Part shown: piece after piece, positions 61,647 to 64,000 of the stretch
Layout of the letters: each line of letters opens with the position of its first letter
Numbering within the stretch: position 1 is the stretch's first letter
From: Allacma fusca
Taxonomy: Eukaryota; Arthropoda; Collembola; Symphypleona; Sminthuridae
Length of the DNA stretch: 64,000 nt
Assembly: GCA_947179485.1 (NCBI GenBank)
Contig: OX359245.1
Span: forward strand, 44,503,067-44,567,066
Direction of reading: 5' to 3'
Position numbers and translations under genes: made by a program
The notes under the pieces: generated by a model
Database searches by the model: none
What the model was told of the DNA's origin: nothing
The model's input: the letters and a program-made list of their open reading frames with translations, nothing else

Positions 61647-63009
61647 ATGGAGAACGGGTATGAGAACGTCTTCATCAATGAGTCGGACGGACTGTCGAAT
61701 AAGGTGGACTGTGGGAGTAATAAGGAGAATTCGGAGAATAATGGGGACAACTCCCGTAATTCCGAGGAGGACTTGTCGGACATCCCGAAGAGTTTAATAG
61801 TGACGGGGCTGGACATGGACTTCTTTGACAATTCCGAATTGAAGGAGGAATTTGAGAGCGTGTTCAATCAGTATGGGGACTGTACTTTCCAGTACTTTCG
61901 AAGTTTCAAGCGTGTCCGTGTCAACTATAATAACCCGGAGTCCTCCATTACAGCTAGACTAAATGGACATTTACTCAAAGTGGGGGAGTGTACTGTCAAT
62001 GTTTACTTTGCGATTGGGCAGCAGGTATGAGGATTTGTCGATTGATGTGTCATTTAGAATAGTTATTTTACGTTCTTTTAAAAGATTATTAGATGGATTT
62101 TGTGGGGGGAGGAGAGCTGTAGTAGAGATTTGTTTTAAATTGTTTCGGGAGGTAGGTTTTTAATGAAGTGGGTCAGCTGTTGGAGAATGAGAGTTTGGTT
62201 TGAATCGTACAAATGAATGTCTTCAAAATCTTTTCTGTCATGTAGGATGTATAATGAGAGCGTTATTTGATGTTCGATAGTGCTATCTTTTACAATGAAA
62301 GTATTTAATTGGAGGGACGGAGTTGCTATGACTTTTGATGTGTTGGATGTCTGGGGATTATTTTTGAGATTAATGCGAGTATTTTGGTTTCCTAGGTCAA
62401 GTCTGATAAATCGAGGAAATCCGCCGATGGTTACCTTCATCCCCCGACACCTGACAAGCAATTTTTAATATCTCCGCCCGCCTCACCACCCGTGGGCTGG
62501 GAACCACGAGCGGAAGATCAGCCGAACATAAATTTTGATCTCATTTCAGCCCTGTCGCAATTAGCACCTGGTGAGTGATTTGCTTTAAATTGTTGTTGAG
62601 ATTACTTATTTGGCTGCATTTCCTCATCAGATTCCGCATTGCAATTGCTTGCCATTACATTTGTGGATTACGAAGTAACGACGTTTTGATAGTAGTCTAA
62701 CATGGTGATGCGGAGTAGTAAAATGCGCTGACCAAATAGGAGTTTTAATGATTTTGTAAAGGCAGAGTGTAGGAACTCGTAATATCATGATGAATACATA
62801 TAGGAAATAAGTGTGCATTTTTAGCAATGAAATGTTAATTTTCTCCAGGTGAATCTCACGAACTCTACAAACCCCTATCCGCTACCCACCCTTCGATTGT
62901 GGTTCACATTGCAGCAGCTCCGACTGCAGCCGAGAAGTCCCTGTTGGAGAATGGCTTCAAAATTATCCAGACCAAGCGACCACCCATGAGTGCGACTGAA
63001 GCCGAATGA
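61647..63009 (+). CDS. Calcipressin / regulator of calcineurin (RCAN, Drosophila sarah/nebula type)
   Basis: Three exons join in phase: 61647-62024, 62396-62570, 62849-63009, about 237 aa, in the size range of the family. An acidic, Asn/Ser-rich N-terminus (about 45 residues) precedes an RRM-like domain ([13 protein letters not shown] ... [20 protein letters not shown]). Exon 2 holds the conserved Pro/Ser block [19 protein letters not shown], equivalent to the FLISPP motif that is phosphorylated in RCANs, followed by VGWEPR. Exon 3 has HPSIVVHI, matching the PxIxIT-like calcineurin-docking site, and the C-terminal KIIQTKRPP. RCANs bind and modulate the Ca2+/calmodulin phosphatase calcineurin. 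Possible poly(A) signal AATAAA near 63693. Confidence 0.94.
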
Positions 63010-64000
63010 ATTAGTTATTTCTTTAAAAATATAGATGTAGACCAATTTAATTTAATGTGTAGTGCATACTCTTTAAATCTATCTCCAAATCCATCCTATA
63101 TTTTTTGCGTTTAGTTTACAACAAGTAATTTAATGCAAACCAGGAAAAGAAGGTTGTAATTTTCGCATTTACAGTGCTCTCATGCACGCAATTACTTCGA
63201 CTACATATATTCAGTCACATTACAGCGATTATTGTTGTTAGTGTAGTTAGCTTGCCTCCTATTTAAAACTAATGACATGCCCATTCAAAAGAATTTGAAA
63301 TTTTTGAGTGCAATATTAATCCTCCTCTAGCCCTCATTCAGTTCAGCTAAATCTACGATAATTAATACTTCCTATCTGCAATAATATTACTGAATCCTGT
63401 AATACGTTTCAATGCATTATTTTGTAAGGATAAATGGACTGTGTTACCGAAACCGCTGGGGGTTATGTTATAATGATTGTTACAATCTTTCGCATAATTT
63501 TATTGTAAATTTTATCATCGTCTGGTTACATATAATAGCTATGTATGAGCAAGCCCAAAACTTGCTATAATATTAAAAAGGTAGATAGATTATGAAAGTA
63601 CTTACTGTAGTACCTTTTTACAATGTTTGATTCATCTGTTTACTAATACGAAAATACATATTCATTTAATCATTGTCTTCAATATTGTCGAACAATAAAA
63701 TAAAATAGAATCTATACGGTAACTTCAAATACTTTCATATAATTTCATACAGTTTCAATATTTTCATCTGTTATTGCTTATTATTTCCAGGAGTGTTACC
63801 CGATTGACCCTTCACATACTTAACTGTCATCCATCCCTGCCCCAATCCCGCCCTCAGTTACCGACAACCCTAACCACATCATTGTACAAAGTATCAACCC
63901 TTCTCGTCAGAGTGCACTCATTTTGGAAGTATATCTATACCGTACCCTCGCTGTGTTATGCACAAAGCCGGTTGCAGTGTTTACTACACTTCCCCTACAC
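63010..64000 (+). other. RCAN 3' region and intergenic
   Basis: A+T-rich; AATAAA(ATAAAATAG) near 63693 may end the RCAN transcript. No other gene was seen before the window edge. Confidence 0.5.

Noticed and set aside
1-64000. CRISPR arrays, operons, tRNA or rRNA genes
   Set aside because: The tandem repeats have no regular unique spacers, the genes are intron-split, and I found no cloverleaf or rRNA signature by eye. A tRNA scan would be needed to exclude tRNAs fully.

Overview
The window looks like nuclear DNA of an arthropod. It is A+T-rich, its genes are split by short GT-AG introns, and long stretches hold only repeats. The gene set fits an invertebrate: an insect-type gustatory receptor and a Mextli-type KH protein sit next to housekeeping genes. 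A hexapod such as a springtail is my best guess, but nothing here fixes the species.

Layout: 0-4.4 kb holds remnants of two unrelated transposons, a non-LTR retrotransposon and a Tnp2/EnSpm-like DNA transposon, plus a decayed exon of a DUF4806-like gene. 4.8-10 kb is a repeat field with two copies of a ~340-bp dispersed repeat and three tandem arrays. 10.4-14.3 kb is cullin-5 (+, 10 exons). 16.1-20.5 kb is a Mextli-like translation factor (-, 9 exons, assembled here from splice sites). 23.0-25.1 kb is cytosolic tyrosyl-tRNA synthetase (-, 6 exons), apparently without the usual metazoan EMAPII-like C-terminal domain. 26.8-34 kb is a gene desert. 35-51 kb carries a dense set of hAT-like non-autonomous transposons, several with 8-bp target-site duplications still readable and one nested inside another. 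Two tandem 1-acylglycerol-3-phosphate acyltransferase genes lie in and beside this field (41.1-42.7 and 52.1-53.7 kb, both +, identical intron positions). 56.7-59.1 kb is a gustatory-receptor-like gene (-) with an unusual Lys/Ser repeat N-terminus. 61.6-63.0 kb is calcipressin/RCAN (+, 3 exons).

The genes do not form a pathway or operon. They cover ubiquitin ligation (CUL5), translation (Mextli, TyrRS), ER phospholipid synthesis (two AGPATs), chemosensation (GR) and calcineurin control (RCAN). The only functional cluster is the AGPAT duplication.

A shared feature is strong strand asymmetry in several 5'-proximal introns and leaders: they are G/T-rich and nearly C-free on the coding strand whichever way the gene points. 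I found no tRNA, rRNA or CRISPR array. Exon limits are my own reading of GT/AG sites and phase, and family names come from remembered motifs, not a search.
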